Below are positions 16,373 through 23,152 of a stretch of DNA of 30,730 nt, piece by piece. The first letter of the stretch is position 1; every line of letters starts with the position of its first letter. The notes beneath the pieces were generated by a model, which did no database searches, was not told the DNA's origin, and saw only the letters and a list, made by a program, of their open reading frames with translations. The translations under genes and the position numbers were made by a program. Origin of the DNA: an uncultured Clostridia bacterium. Lineage in GTDB: Bacteria; Bacillota_A; Clostridia; Christensenellales; Aristaeellaceae. Location of the stretch: NCBI GenBank assembly GCA_946613955.1, contig CAMOGC010000003.1, positions 1 to 30,730 of the forward strand, in the 5' to 3' direction.

Positions 16373-17298
16373 TATACTTCCTGCACCCGGACCTGGGTCA
16401 GCAGCTGGCGGAAATCTTCCGGAACGATCAGCTGCGTTCCTTCCGTCATGACGCTGGCCGCCCCCGCGGCGACGCCGTAGCGGAAGGCCTTGGCCATATC
16501 CCCTTCCTTTTCATATCCCATCAGCATGCCGCCGATCATGGCGTCTCCGGCGCCGACGGTGGATTTGGCCGAAACCCGCAGGGCGGGCGCGAAAAGGGTC
16601 TTTTCCCGATCCACATACATGGCTCCCATCGCGCCCATGGAAACCACCGCGTGCTGAACCCCAAGCTGAATAAAGAGCAGCGCCGCGTCCCGGATGGAGC
16701 GCATGGTTCTCAGCTCCAGCCCCAGTGTCGCTTCCATTTCATGCAGGTTGGGCTTAATCAGGAAAGGATGCGCCCCTTTGGCCCCCAGCTCCAGCTCCGG
16801 CCCTTCCGAATCCAGGATACATTTCTTTCCGTCCAGCGCGAGCATCAGGTCACGATAGAGACCCTTGGGGCACCCGGGAGGCACGCTCCCCGTCAAAACC
16901 ACCATATCGCTGTCCTTGGTCGCCTCCTTCGCGATACGGAAAAAGGCGTCCAGGCTTTCCCGGCTCATGGGAATGCCAGGCTCGTTGAGCTCGGTAATCT
17001 CTTTCTGATCCTTCAGAATGAGCTTAAGGTTGGTTCTCACCCGGCCGGGGATCTTCAGGAACCGGTGTTTCAAGCCTTCCCGGTTCATCAGGGCGGACAG
17101 CTCCTCAGCCCCGTCCTCTCCCATGACGCCGACGCACTGCACCTCGACGCCCAGCCGCTGGGCGACCACGGCCACATTGATTCCCTTGCCGCCAAGATCC
17201 TCCCGCATTTTCCCGATGCGATTCACCTTGCCGATCTTCAGGGTCTCCATCTCAACGGTTTTATCGAAACTTGGATTCAGGCAAATCGTCGTGATCAT
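16372..17298 (-). CDS. 1-phosphofructokinase family sugar kinase (PfkB)
   Basis: A ribokinase-fold enzyme of 308 residues. It begins ITTICLNPSFDKTVEM, typical of 1-phosphofructokinase and tagatose-6-phosphate kinase. DLGGKGINVA (34-43) binds the sugar phosphate. VLTGSVPPGCP (about 134-144) and KPNLHEME follow. STVGAGDAMIGGML (about 246-259) holds the catalytic Asp252. The likely reaction is fructose 1-phosphate + ATP to fructose 1,6-bisphosphate, but the tagatose branch cannot be excluded, so I give no symbol. The ATG at 17298 has a GGGGGTGG site 4 nt upstream; another ATG six codons earlier is less likely. It is first in the operon, with a good promoter. No fru PTS gene is next to it. Confidence 0.9.
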   Translation of the reverse strand: MITTICLNPSFDKTVEMETLKIGKVNRIGKMREDLGGKGINVAVVAQRLGVEVQCVGVMGEDGAEELSALMNREGLKHRFLKIPGRVRTNLKLILKDQKEITELNEPGIPMSRESLDAFFRIAKEATKDSDMVVLTGSVPPGCPKGLYRDLMLALDGKKCILDSEGPELELGAKGAHPFLIKPNLHEMEATLGLELRTMRSIRDAALLFIQLGVQHAVVSMGAMGAMYVDREKTLFAPALRVSAKSTVGAGDAMIGGMLMGYEKEGDMAKAFRYGVAAGAASVMTEGTQLIVPEDFRQLLTQVRVQEV

Positions 17299-17325
17299 CC
17301 CGCCACCCCCATACAAATACAGTCT

Positions 17326-17354
17326 ATTATATCATTCGCCGTCCGCTTTCGCAA
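17326..17354 (-). promoter_or_regulatory. Promoter of the pfkB-GNAT-hydrolase-murF-ddl operon
   Basis: On the minus strand TTGCGA (17349-17354), exactly 17 nt, then TATAAT (17326-17331), preceded by TGA (extended -10). The -10 is perfect. The start of transcription would lie near 17319, giving a leader of only about 20 nt. Its -35 is 3 bp from the -35 of the divergent promoter. Confidence 0.75.
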
Positions 17355-17357
17355 CCG

Positions 17358-17386
17358 TTGCTTCCGGCCCCTTTTCGTGTTAAGAT
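17358..17386 (+). promoter_or_regulatory. Candidate promoter of the glp-like oxidoreductase operon
   Basis: On the plus strand TTGCTT (17358-17363), 17 nt, then TAAGAT (17381-17386), preceded by TGT (extended -10). The hexamers match 3/6 and 4/6, so this is weaker than the opposing promoter and may need an activator. It leaves a leader of about 95 nt before the first gene. Confidence 0.45.
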
Positions 17387-17489
17387 AAGAGGAGTCTGGC
17401 CAAATGGCCGTAAAGCGGGAAGCAGCGCCGGTCTTATGGCGCTTTGGCAGGTTGCCCCGCATCCTGACAACAGATGGAGGAATGGAAAC

Positions 17490-18959
17490 ATGGCTTTTTC
17501 AACGGATCTGCTGATCATCGGCGGAGGGGTTGTGGGCTGCGCCCTGGCCCGGGAGCTGAGCCGATACGACGTCTCCGTCCTGGTGATCGACCGCGCCTGG
17601 GACGTGGCTGAAGGCGCCTCCAAGGCCAACAGCGGCATCGTGCACGCGGGATACGATGCCCTTCCCGGAACCCTGAAGGCAAAATACAACGTGGAAGGCG
17701 CCGGCATGTATCCGGAGCTTTGCCGGGAGCTGGGCGTTCCCTTTGCGGCCTGCGGAGCGCTGGTCATCGGTTTTTCCGCGGAAGACCGGGAAACGTTGGA
17801 AGAACTGCTAAACAGGGGAATTCAAAACGGCGTTTCCGGGCTGAAGCTTCTTTCCGGCGCCGAGGCGCTGGCCCTGGAGCCCTCCCTGAATCCCGCGGTT
17901 TCCTGCGCTCTCCTGGTGCCGACCAGCGGCATCGTCAGCCCCTATGAGCTGACCTACGCGCTGGCGGATGACGCGGCGCTCAACGGCGTCTCCTTCCGTT
18001 TCGGGATGGAAGCGATCCAAATTGCCCCCCTCCCCGGCGGCGGTTTCCGGGTCGTATGCTCCTCCGGGGAGGAAATCACCTGCCGCGGCCTGGTCAACTG
18101 CGCCGGCGCCTCCTCCGCCCTGCTGCACAATCAGCTTTCCGCCAGGCCGCTGGAGATCATCCATCGGCGCGGCCAGTACTATCTGCTCGACCGGCCGGCG
18201 GAGCTCCCCTTTAACAGAACGATTTTCCAATGCCCCTCCAAAATGGGGAAAGGGGTTCTGGTTTCCCCCACGGTGCACGGCAACGTGCTCCTGGGCCCCA
18301 GCGCCGAGGATATCGACGATCCGCTGGACACGGCGACCACCCAGCCGGGCCTGGACTTTGTGATGGAAAAGGTCCGCCTGACCTGGCCAAAGGCCTCGGT
18401 TCGTTCCAATATCACCAATTTCAGCGGTGTCCGCGCCCATGAGCCCGGCGGAGATTTTGTGATCGGGCCGGTGGACGGCTGCCCCGGCGCCTGGGAAGCG
18501 GTGGGTATCGAAAGCCCCGGCCTTTCCTCCGCCCCCGCCATCGCCCGGGATCTCTCCGCCTCGATCGCCCGTGAGATGAAGCTTGCCCGGAAGGAAACCG
18601 TCCTGCCCTGCCCGCCCCAGCCGGTTCCTTTCCGGGAAAGGACGCCGGAGGAGCAGGCAGCCGCCCTTGCGGAAAACCCCCTGTATGGGAATATCGTCTG
18701 CCGCTGCGAGGTGGTGACCGAGGCGGAAATCGTGGCCGCGGCCCATCGGCCTGTTCCCGCCCGCAGCATCGACGCGGTCAAACGCAGGACCCGCGCCGGC
18801 ATGGGGCGCTGCCAGGGAGGCTTCTGCTCCCCCCGGGTCGCGGCCATCCTCTCCAGGGAAACGGGACTCCCCCTGACAGAAATCACCAAGAACGGCGGAA
18901 GCAGCTATTTGCTGACCGGAACGCTGACGGCCGACGCCGATAGGAGGGAAAAGGCATGA
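17490..18959 (+). CDS. FAD-dependent oxidoreductase, GlpA-like, with BFD-type 2Fe-2S domain
   Basis: 489 residues. The N-terminal Rossmann FAD site is LLIIGGGVVGCALARELSR (8-25), followed by the DAO fold (EGASKANSGIVHAGYD). The C-terminal BFD-like domain has four cysteines, C404, C406 (VCRCEVV), C441 and C446 (GRCQGGFC), that probably bind a 2Fe-2S cluster. This is the architecture of the clostridial anaerobic glycerol-3-phosphate dehydrogenase A-type protein, which oxidises glycerol 3-phosphate to dihydroxyacetone phosphate. 2-hydroxyglutarate-type substrates are an alternative. The ATG at 17490 follows GGAGG at 9 nt; the in-frame extension upstream to 17358 overlaps the promoter and is rejected. 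The stop overlaps the next gene as ATGA. Confidence 0.9.
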   Translation: MAFSTDLLIIGGGVVGCALARELSRYDVSVLVIDRAWDVAEGASKANSGIVHAGYDALPGTLKAKYNVEGAGMYPELCRELGVPFAACGALVIGFSAEDRETLEELLNRGIQNGVSGLKLLSGAEALALEPSLNPAVSCALLVPTSGIVSPYELTYALADDAALNGVSFRFGMEAIQIAPLPGGGFRVVCSSGEEITCRGLVNCAGASSALLHNQLSARPLEIIHRRGQYYLLDRPAELPFNRTIFQCPSKMGKGVLVSPTVHGNVLLGPSAEDIDDPLDTATTQPGLDFVMEKVRLTWPKASVRSNITNFSGVRAHEPGGDFVIGPVDGCPGAWEAVGIESPGLSSAPAIARDLSASIAREMKLARKETVLPCPPQPVPFRERTPEEQAAALAENPLYGNIVCRCEVVTEAEIVAAAHRPVPARSIDAVKRRTRAGMGRCQGGFCSPRVAAILSRETGLPLTEITKNGGSSYLLTGTLTADADRREKA

Positions 18960-20218
18960 TTGAAAAAGTGGATATTCTGATTATCGGCGCGGGCCCCGCG
19001 GGGCTGGCCGCCGCCATCGCCGCCCGGGAGGATGGGGTGGAATCCCTGCTGGTGCTGGAGCGGGAGATGGAGCCCGGCGGCATTCTTCGCCAGTGCGTGC
19101 ATAACGGTTTTGGGCTGCACCGTTTCAAGGAGGAGCTGACCGGTCCGGAATATGCCCAGCGGGATATTGACCGGGCCCGGGAGCTGAAGATTCCCATCGA
19201 ATGCGCGACGACGGTACTCTCCGTCTCCGCCGACCGGAAGGTCACCTGCGTGTCCCCTGAAAAAGGCCTGCGGGTGATTCAGGCTGGCGCTGTGGTGCTG
19301 GCCATGGGCTGCCGGGAAAGACCCCGTGGCGCCCTGTGTACGCCGGGAACCCGCTGCGCCGGAATCTATTCCGCCGGAACAGCTCAGCGCTTCGTAAACC
19401 TGGAGGGCTTCATGCCTGGGAAGCGGGTCGTTATCCTGGGCTCCGGGGACATCGGGCTGATCATGGCCCGCCGTATGACCCTGCAGGGGGCGAAAGTGCT
19501 GGCCTGCGTGGAAATCATGCCGTACTCCTCCGGGTTGAACCGGAATATCGTCCAGTGCCTGAACGATTATGACATTCCCCTCTTCCTGAGCCATACGGTG
19601 ACGGAGATCCGGGGGCGGGAGCGGCTGGAAGCTGTGGTGGTCTCTCAGGTGGATGATCGCCGCCGTCCCATTCCCGGAACCGAGCAGGTCTTCGAGTGCG
19701 ATACGCTGCTTCTCTCCTGCGGCCTGATTCCGGAAAACGAGCTCAGCGTTGGCGCGGGCGTCGCGCTGTCTCCCGCCACCTCCGGCGCCGTGGTTTCCGA
19801 TAACTTTGAAACCTCCGTGCCCGGTGTTTTTGCCTGCGGCAACGTCCTGCATGTTCATGATCTGGTGGATCATGTGTCCAATGAAAGCTTCCGGGCGGGG
19901 CATGCCGCCGCCGCGTTTATTCGCGCCCGCCAGGAGGAAGCCGTCTTCCTGCCGGTTCAGGACGGGGACGGCGTCCGGGGAACCGTACCCCAGCGGATCC
20001 GTCTGCTCCCTTCCCAGGAGACGACCTTCATGTTCCGGCCTGATGCCGTTTATCGGAACGCCTCGGTGGTCATTTCCTGCGGCGGCCGGGAGCTGTATCG
20101 CCGGAAAGCCATGATCTTTACCCCCGGCGAAATGGTGACCTGCCCGGTCCGGCCGGACAAGTTTGCCGGTCTGGACGGAAAAGAGCCCCTGGTCGTCCGG
20201 ATCGAGAAAGGAGCGTAA
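18956..20218 (+). CDS. NAD(P)/FAD-dependent oxidoreductase, partner of the GlpA-like protein
   Basis: A pyridine nucleotide-disulfide oxidoreductase-type flavoprotein of 420 residues. The FAD-binding motif is ILIIGAGPAGLAAAIAARE (7-25). The second nucleotide site is VVILGSGDIGLIMARRM (about 158-174). TSVPGVFACGNVLHVHDLVDHVS near residue 290 is the usual flavin-contacting segment. MGCRERPRGA...GTRCAGIYSAGTAQRFVN is typical of the subgroup found beside GlpA-like proteins and DUF1667. I infer that it passes electrons between the GlpA-like subunit and NAD(P)H or another carrier. It overlaps the upstream gene by 4 bp and is followed by DUF1667 after 5 bp. Confidence 0.9.
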   Translation: MIEKVDILIIGAGPAGLAAAIAAREDGVESLLVLEREMEPGGILRQCVHNGFGLHRFKEELTGPEYAQRDIDRARELKIPIECATTVLSVSADRKVTCVSPEKGLRVIQAGAVVLAMGCRERPRGALCTPGTRCAGIYSAGTAQRFVNLEGFMPGKRVVILGSGDIGLIMARRMTLQGAKVLACVEIMPYSSGLNRNIVQCLNDYDIPLFLSHTVTEIRGRERLEAVVVSQVDDRRRPIPGTEQVFECDTLLLSCGLIPENELSVGAGVALSPATSGAVVSDNFETSVPGVFACGNVLHVHDLVDHVSNESFRAGHAAAAFIRARQEEAVFLPVQDGDGVRGTVPQRIRLLPSQETTFMFRPDAVYRNASVVISCGGRELYRRKAMIFTPGEMVTCPVRPDKFAGLDGKEPLVVRIEKGA

Positions 20219-20223
20219 GAGCG

Positions 20224-20580
20224 ATGGAACAGATTATCACCTGTATCAACTGCCCGGTCGGATGCCGGATGACCGTTACCCTCTCCGAAGCGGGCGAGGT
20301 GCTCTCCGTCTCCGGCAACACCTGCGCCCGGGGAGATAAATACGCCCGTCAGGAATGCACCCTTCCCCTGCGAATGATTACCGCCGTGGTGCCCGCGGAA
20401 GGCAGTGAAACGCCCCTGTCCGTCAAAACCGCCTCCCCGGTTCCGAAAAAGCAGATCGCCGAAGTAATGGCGGCGCTGCGGGATGTCCGGGTGAAAGCGC
20501 CCGTTTCCATCGGCCAGGTCATCCTCCCAGATGTCTGCGGAACCGGTTCCGATATCATCGCCACCAGAAATCTGCCCTGA
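20224..20580 (+). CDS. DUF1667 small cysteine protein
   Basis: 118 residues. It opens with CINCPVGCRMTV (C7, C10, C14). C34 and C45 follow (NTCARGDKYARQEC). The spacing resembles the 4Fe-4S site at the N-terminus of molybdopterin oxidoreductases, so iron-sulfur binding is plausible but not shown here. DUF1667 genes commonly follow this oxidoreductase pair in clostridial glycerol clusters, where the protein may be a third electron-transfer subunit. The ATG follows AAAGGAG, about 10 nt upstream and inside the end of the preceding gene. No terminator is visible after it, so read-through into yajC is possible. Confidence 0.9.
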   Translation: MEQIITCINCPVGCRMTVTLSEAGEVLSVSGNTCARGDKYARQECTLPLRMITAVVPAEGSETPLSVKTASPVPKKQIAEVMAALRDVRVKAPVSIGQVILPDVCGTGSDIIATRNLP

Positions 20581-20597
20581 CCGGCGGAAAAACAGGC

Positions 20598-20626
20598 TTG
20601 TAAGTGCCGGGGCTTTCTGATATAAT
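20598..20626 (+). promoter_or_regulatory. Promoter of yajC
   Basis: On the plus strand TTGTAA (20598-20603), exactly 17 nt, then TATAAT (20621-20626), preceded by TGA (extended -10). The -10 is perfect and the -35 matches 4/6. It lies in the 84-bp gap between DUF1667 and yajC. Confidence 0.78.
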
Positions 20627-20664
20627 GCGCCCGGATCCAAATCTGACAAAGGAGACTGAAAAAA

Positions 20665-21072
20665 ATGATTTTTGAAAAGCTGTTCGGAATGGCCGTTGCG
20701 ATCGCGGACGAGGCCGCGCCGGCTGCGGATGCCGCCGCGGCCGCGGGAGGAGCTGTCGAAGGGCAGCCCAATTCCATTGCCGCCCTGCTGACGACGTTCC
20801 TCCCCATGATTCTGATCTTTGTGGTGTTTTATTTCTTCCTCATCCGGCCCCAGCGGAAAAAGGACAAGCAGGTAAAGGAAATGCTGAACAACCTGAAGGC
20901 CGGGGATCGGGTCTGCACCATCGGCGGTATTTACGGAACCATCGTCGGCATCAAGGACGATACCGTGACCCTGTCCGTCGGCCGGGACAATCTGAGCATG
21001 GTCGTGGCCCGCTGGGGCATCCGCAGCGTCGAGGAAGTCAGCATCGAAAACGACGCCGAAGCCCTGAACTGA
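20665..21072 (+). CDS. yajC: Preprotein translocase subunit YajC
   Basis: A small accessory protein of the SecYEG-SecDF translocon. It has 135 residues, slightly longer than the usual ~85-115. An Ala-rich N-terminal stretch (about 15-32) is unusual. One transmembrane helix (about 40-60) ends in FYFFLIRPQRKKDKQVKEM, the family hallmark, and a small beta domain follows (LKAGDRVCTIGGIYGTIVGI). The ATG follows AAAGGAG at 10 nt. It stands alone between its own promoter and terminator. The secD and secF genes that often follow yajC are not here; dnaX converges on it instead. Confidence 0.94.
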   Translation: MIFEKLFGMAVAIADEAAPAADAAAAAGGAVEGQPNSIAALLTTFLPMILIFVVFYFFLIRPQRKKDKQVKEMLNNLKAGDRVCTIGGIYGTIVGIKDDTVTLSVGRDNLSMVVARWGIRSVEEVSIENDAEALN

Positions 21073-21087
21073 TCCTCCATGATTTTA

Positions 21088-21117
21088 CCCCCGAAGCCTT
21101 CCGGCTCCGGGGGTTTT
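21088..21117 (+). terminator. Intrinsic terminator of yajC
   Basis: An 11-bp stem with one mismatch (CCCCCGAAGCC, 21088-21098, with GGCTCCGGGGG, 21103-21113) and a TTCC loop is followed by TTTT. It lies 15 bp after the yajC stop. On the opposite strand it has no T tract, so it is not an obvious terminator for dnaX. Confidence 0.82.
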
Positions 21118-21128
21118 CTGTTGATCGC

Positions 21129-22778
21129 TTATTCCGGCAGGCTGTCCACCACCTGGACTGCGCCGGCGCCAAAGGTATCCTCCAGTTCCTGAACCTGATC
21201 CGCTTCGACGGCTTCTTCCTTTCTCCGTCCTGCGGCCGTTCCGTCCATCGCCCTGAAATCGCACGGTGCCCCGGCGGCCTCCGTCAGCGCCGCGACGATC
21301 CGGGCCTTCCGGTCCGGGCTGTTGAGGGAGGAGGCGATGATCTCGAATCCGGGATTCGCCTGCCATTGGAAAACCCCGCCCTCCAGGCCCAGGAAAACGC
21401 CGAAGTTCAGCATGCCGTGAATGGAAGGCTCGGTCTTTTGCAGTTGGGTCACGGCGGCTTTCCACGAATCCTCCGCGCCGCGCCCCACAGGCGTCAGCGC
21501 CTGTTTTTTCGGAGCCGTCTTCGGGTTCGCCGCGGTCTTTTTTGTTTTTTCCTGCGCTCCGCCGGCGGCGGCTGGCGCCGGTTTCCGCTCCGCGCGCTCC
21601 GGAACGCCTCTTTCCAGAGCCTCCCGAAGCTGCGAGATCCGGTTTTCCAGCTCCGCCATTCGGTCGCTGATGGCCAGCGTATCCGTCGCCGCGGTTCGCA
21701 GGCAGCATTTCAGCGCAACGCTTTCCAGCGCGATCCGCGGAGAGGAGGCGTATCTCAGATCCGTCTCCAGACGCATAAACAGATCCAGCATGTCCATCAG
21801 CCTTGAAGCGGGATACTCCTCGCTCTCCCGGAGATATTCGGCGGTATCCTCCTCTGTCATCTCCAGAATCGTTCCAGACTCCGCGCCGCAGCATTTGGCC
21901 ATCAGCAGCGTCCGGAGGTGTCCGCTGACGTCCCGGGAAAAAACCAGGGGATCCTTCCCGTCGCGCATCACCTCATCGATGAGCAGGATGACCTGGGCAG
22001 GATCCTCCTCCCGAAGCGCCTGGCTGAAGCGAAAAAGAAAGGCCCGGTCGCTGGTGCCCAAAACCGTCCGGACCAGTTCCTCGTTGATGTCCTTTCCGTA
22101 TCCCAGGCACATGTCCAGGATGCTCAGCGCGTCCCGCATGCCGCCTTCCGCGGCCCGGGCGATGGCATTCAGGGCTCCATCGGTAGCCTTCCCGCCGGCC
22201 CCCTCCGCCGCCTCCCGCAGGCGTGCCTGGATTTTTGCCGCGGAAATCCGGCCAAAGTCGAAGCGCTGGCACCGGCTCAGCACCGTGGCCGGCAGCTTCT
22301 GCGGCTCCGTGGTGGCGAGAATAAAAACAACGTGTTCCGGCGGCTCCTCCAGCGTTTTGAGCAGCGCGTTGAAGGCGGATACCGACAGCATATGCACTTC
22401 GTCGATAATATAAACCTTATATTGTCCAAACTGCGGAGGATACTTGACCGTATCCCGGAGATTCCGGATTTCATCGACGCCGTTGTTGCTGGCGGCATCG
22501 ATCTCGATCACATCCAGGCTTTCCTCTGCTTCCATCCGTCGGCAGTTTTCGCATTCCCCGCAGGGATCCCCGTCCCGGGGATGGAGACAGTTGATGGCCC
22601 GGGCCAGGATCTTCGCGGTGGAGGTTTTGCCGGTTCCCCGGCTGCCGCAGAACAGGTAGGCATGGGCGATCCTGCCGGTACGGATCTGGTTCCGAAGGGT
22701 CGCAACGATCGTCTCCTGCCCGACCATGTGGGAAAAATCCTTCGGCCGCCACTGCCGGTACAGCGCCTGATAGGCCAC
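21129..22778 (-). CDS. dnaX: DNA polymerase III subunits gamma and tau
   Basis: The clamp-loader ATPase, 549 residues. Walker A GSRGTGKT is at 45-52. Zinc-binding cysteines are C64, C73, C76 and C79. Walker B with DEVH is at 126-129, sensor-1 TTEP at about 156-159, and the SRC Arg finger at 168-170. Clamp-loader domain III follows, then a Pro/Ala/Lys linker (about 393-430) and a diverged tau-like C-terminus. The GTG start at 22778 follows AAGGAGG at 7 nt and lies 2 bp after the comEA stop. Codons 413-414 form an in-phase A AAA AAG slippery heptamer, so a second product is conceivable. The ybaB-recR pair that often follows dnaX is absent. Confidence 0.96.
   Translation of the reverse strand: MAYQALYRQWRPKDFSHMVGQETIVATLRNQIRTGRIAHAYLFCGSRGTGKTSTAKILARAINCLHPRDGDPCGECENCRRMEAEESLDVIEIDAASNNGVDEIRNLRDTVKYPPQFGQYKVYIIDEVHMLSVSAFNALLKTLEEPPEHVVFILATTEPQKLPATVLSRCQRFDFGRISAAKIQARLREAAEGAGGKATDGALNAIARAAEGGMRDALSILDMCLGYGKDINEELVRTVLGTSDRAFLFRFSQALREEDPAQVILLIDEVMRDGKDPLVFSRDVSGHLRTLLMAKCCGAESGTILEMTEEDTAEYLRESEEYPASRLMDMLDLFMRLETDLRYASSPRIALESVALKCCLRTAATDTLAISDRMAELENRISQLREALERGVPERAERKPAPAAAGGAQEKTKKTAANPKTAPKKQALTPVGRGAEDSWKAAVTQLQKTEPSIHGMLNFGVFLGLEGGVFQWQANPGFEIIASSLNSPDRKARIVAALTEAAGAPCDFRAMDGTAAGRRKEEAVEADQVQELEDTFGAGAVQVVDSLPE
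21487..21509 (+). other. Hairpin with T-run inside dnaX
   Basis: A perfect 7-bp stem (ACAGGCG, 21487-21493, with CGCCTGT, 21498-21504) with a TCAG loop is followed on the plus strand by five more T. Read on the plus strand it looks like a terminator antisense to dnaX. Read in the dnaX mRNA it is a hairpin 32 nt after the slippery heptamer. Either role is conjecture. Confidence 0.45.
21537..21543 (-). other. A AAA AAG slippery heptamer in dnaX
   Basis: In the dnaX reading frame the codons are ACA AAA AAG, giving the X XXY YYZ heptamer A AAA AAG, the same one used for -1 frameshifting in Escherichia coli dnaX, at a similar place (codons 413-414). It is the second of two A6 tracts separated by one C. 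The -1 frame stays open to 21085, which would give a product of about 564 residues. The +1 frame stops at 21494-21496, which would give about 427. Confidence 0.5.
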
Positions 22779-22780
22779 TT

Positions 22781-23152
22781 TCAGTCCTCCTTTTCTCCGC
22801 CGGCCCTCAGATCCAGCAGCGGGCGGATCTTTTCCAGTTTGCCCGGCCCGATGCCCCGGACGGTCAGCAGATCCTCCGGATAGAAGAAGGGACCGTTCCG
22901 GTCCCGTTCTTCCAGAATCAGCGCGGCCATCGTTTCTCCGATGCCCGGGATCCTCGTCAGCTCCTCCGCGTCCCCCTCATTGACGGAGACGGTTCCCTCC
23001 GGGGGCGCGGGGGTCTGATAGGAAGGAGTTCCTTTTTCGGCGGCATATCCGTCCCTTCTTCCCGCCCGCAGATCCTTCAGCGAGAGCAGGCATACGCCCA
23101 CGCCGACCGCCGCCAGCAGGGCGCCCGCCGCCTTCCGGGAAATCTTAAACAT
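22781..23152 (-). CDS. ComEA-like helix-hairpin-helix protein
   Basis: 123 residues. An N-terminal membrane anchor (about 9-24, GALLAAVGVGVCLLSL) precedes a short linker. A tandem helix-hairpin-helix region follows (SVNEGDAEELTRIPGIGETMAALILEER, then FFYPEDLLTVRGIGPGKLEKIRPLL), the DNA-binding module of ComEA. ComEA is the DNA receptor for transformation, but isolated ComEA-like proteins occur in many bacteria, and no other com gene is here. The ATG at 23152 has AGAAGG 9 nt upstream and overlaps the cysS end by 8 bp. An earlier in-frame ATG at 23227 lies deeper in cysS and is not supported. dnaX starts 2 bp after its stop. Confidence 0.88.
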   Translation of the reverse strand: MFKISRKAAGALLAAVGVGVCLLSLKDLRAGRRDGYAAEKGTPSYQTPAPPEGTVSVNEGDAEELTRIPGIGETMAALILEERDRNGPFFYPEDLLTVRGIGPGKLEKIRPLLDLRAGGEKED

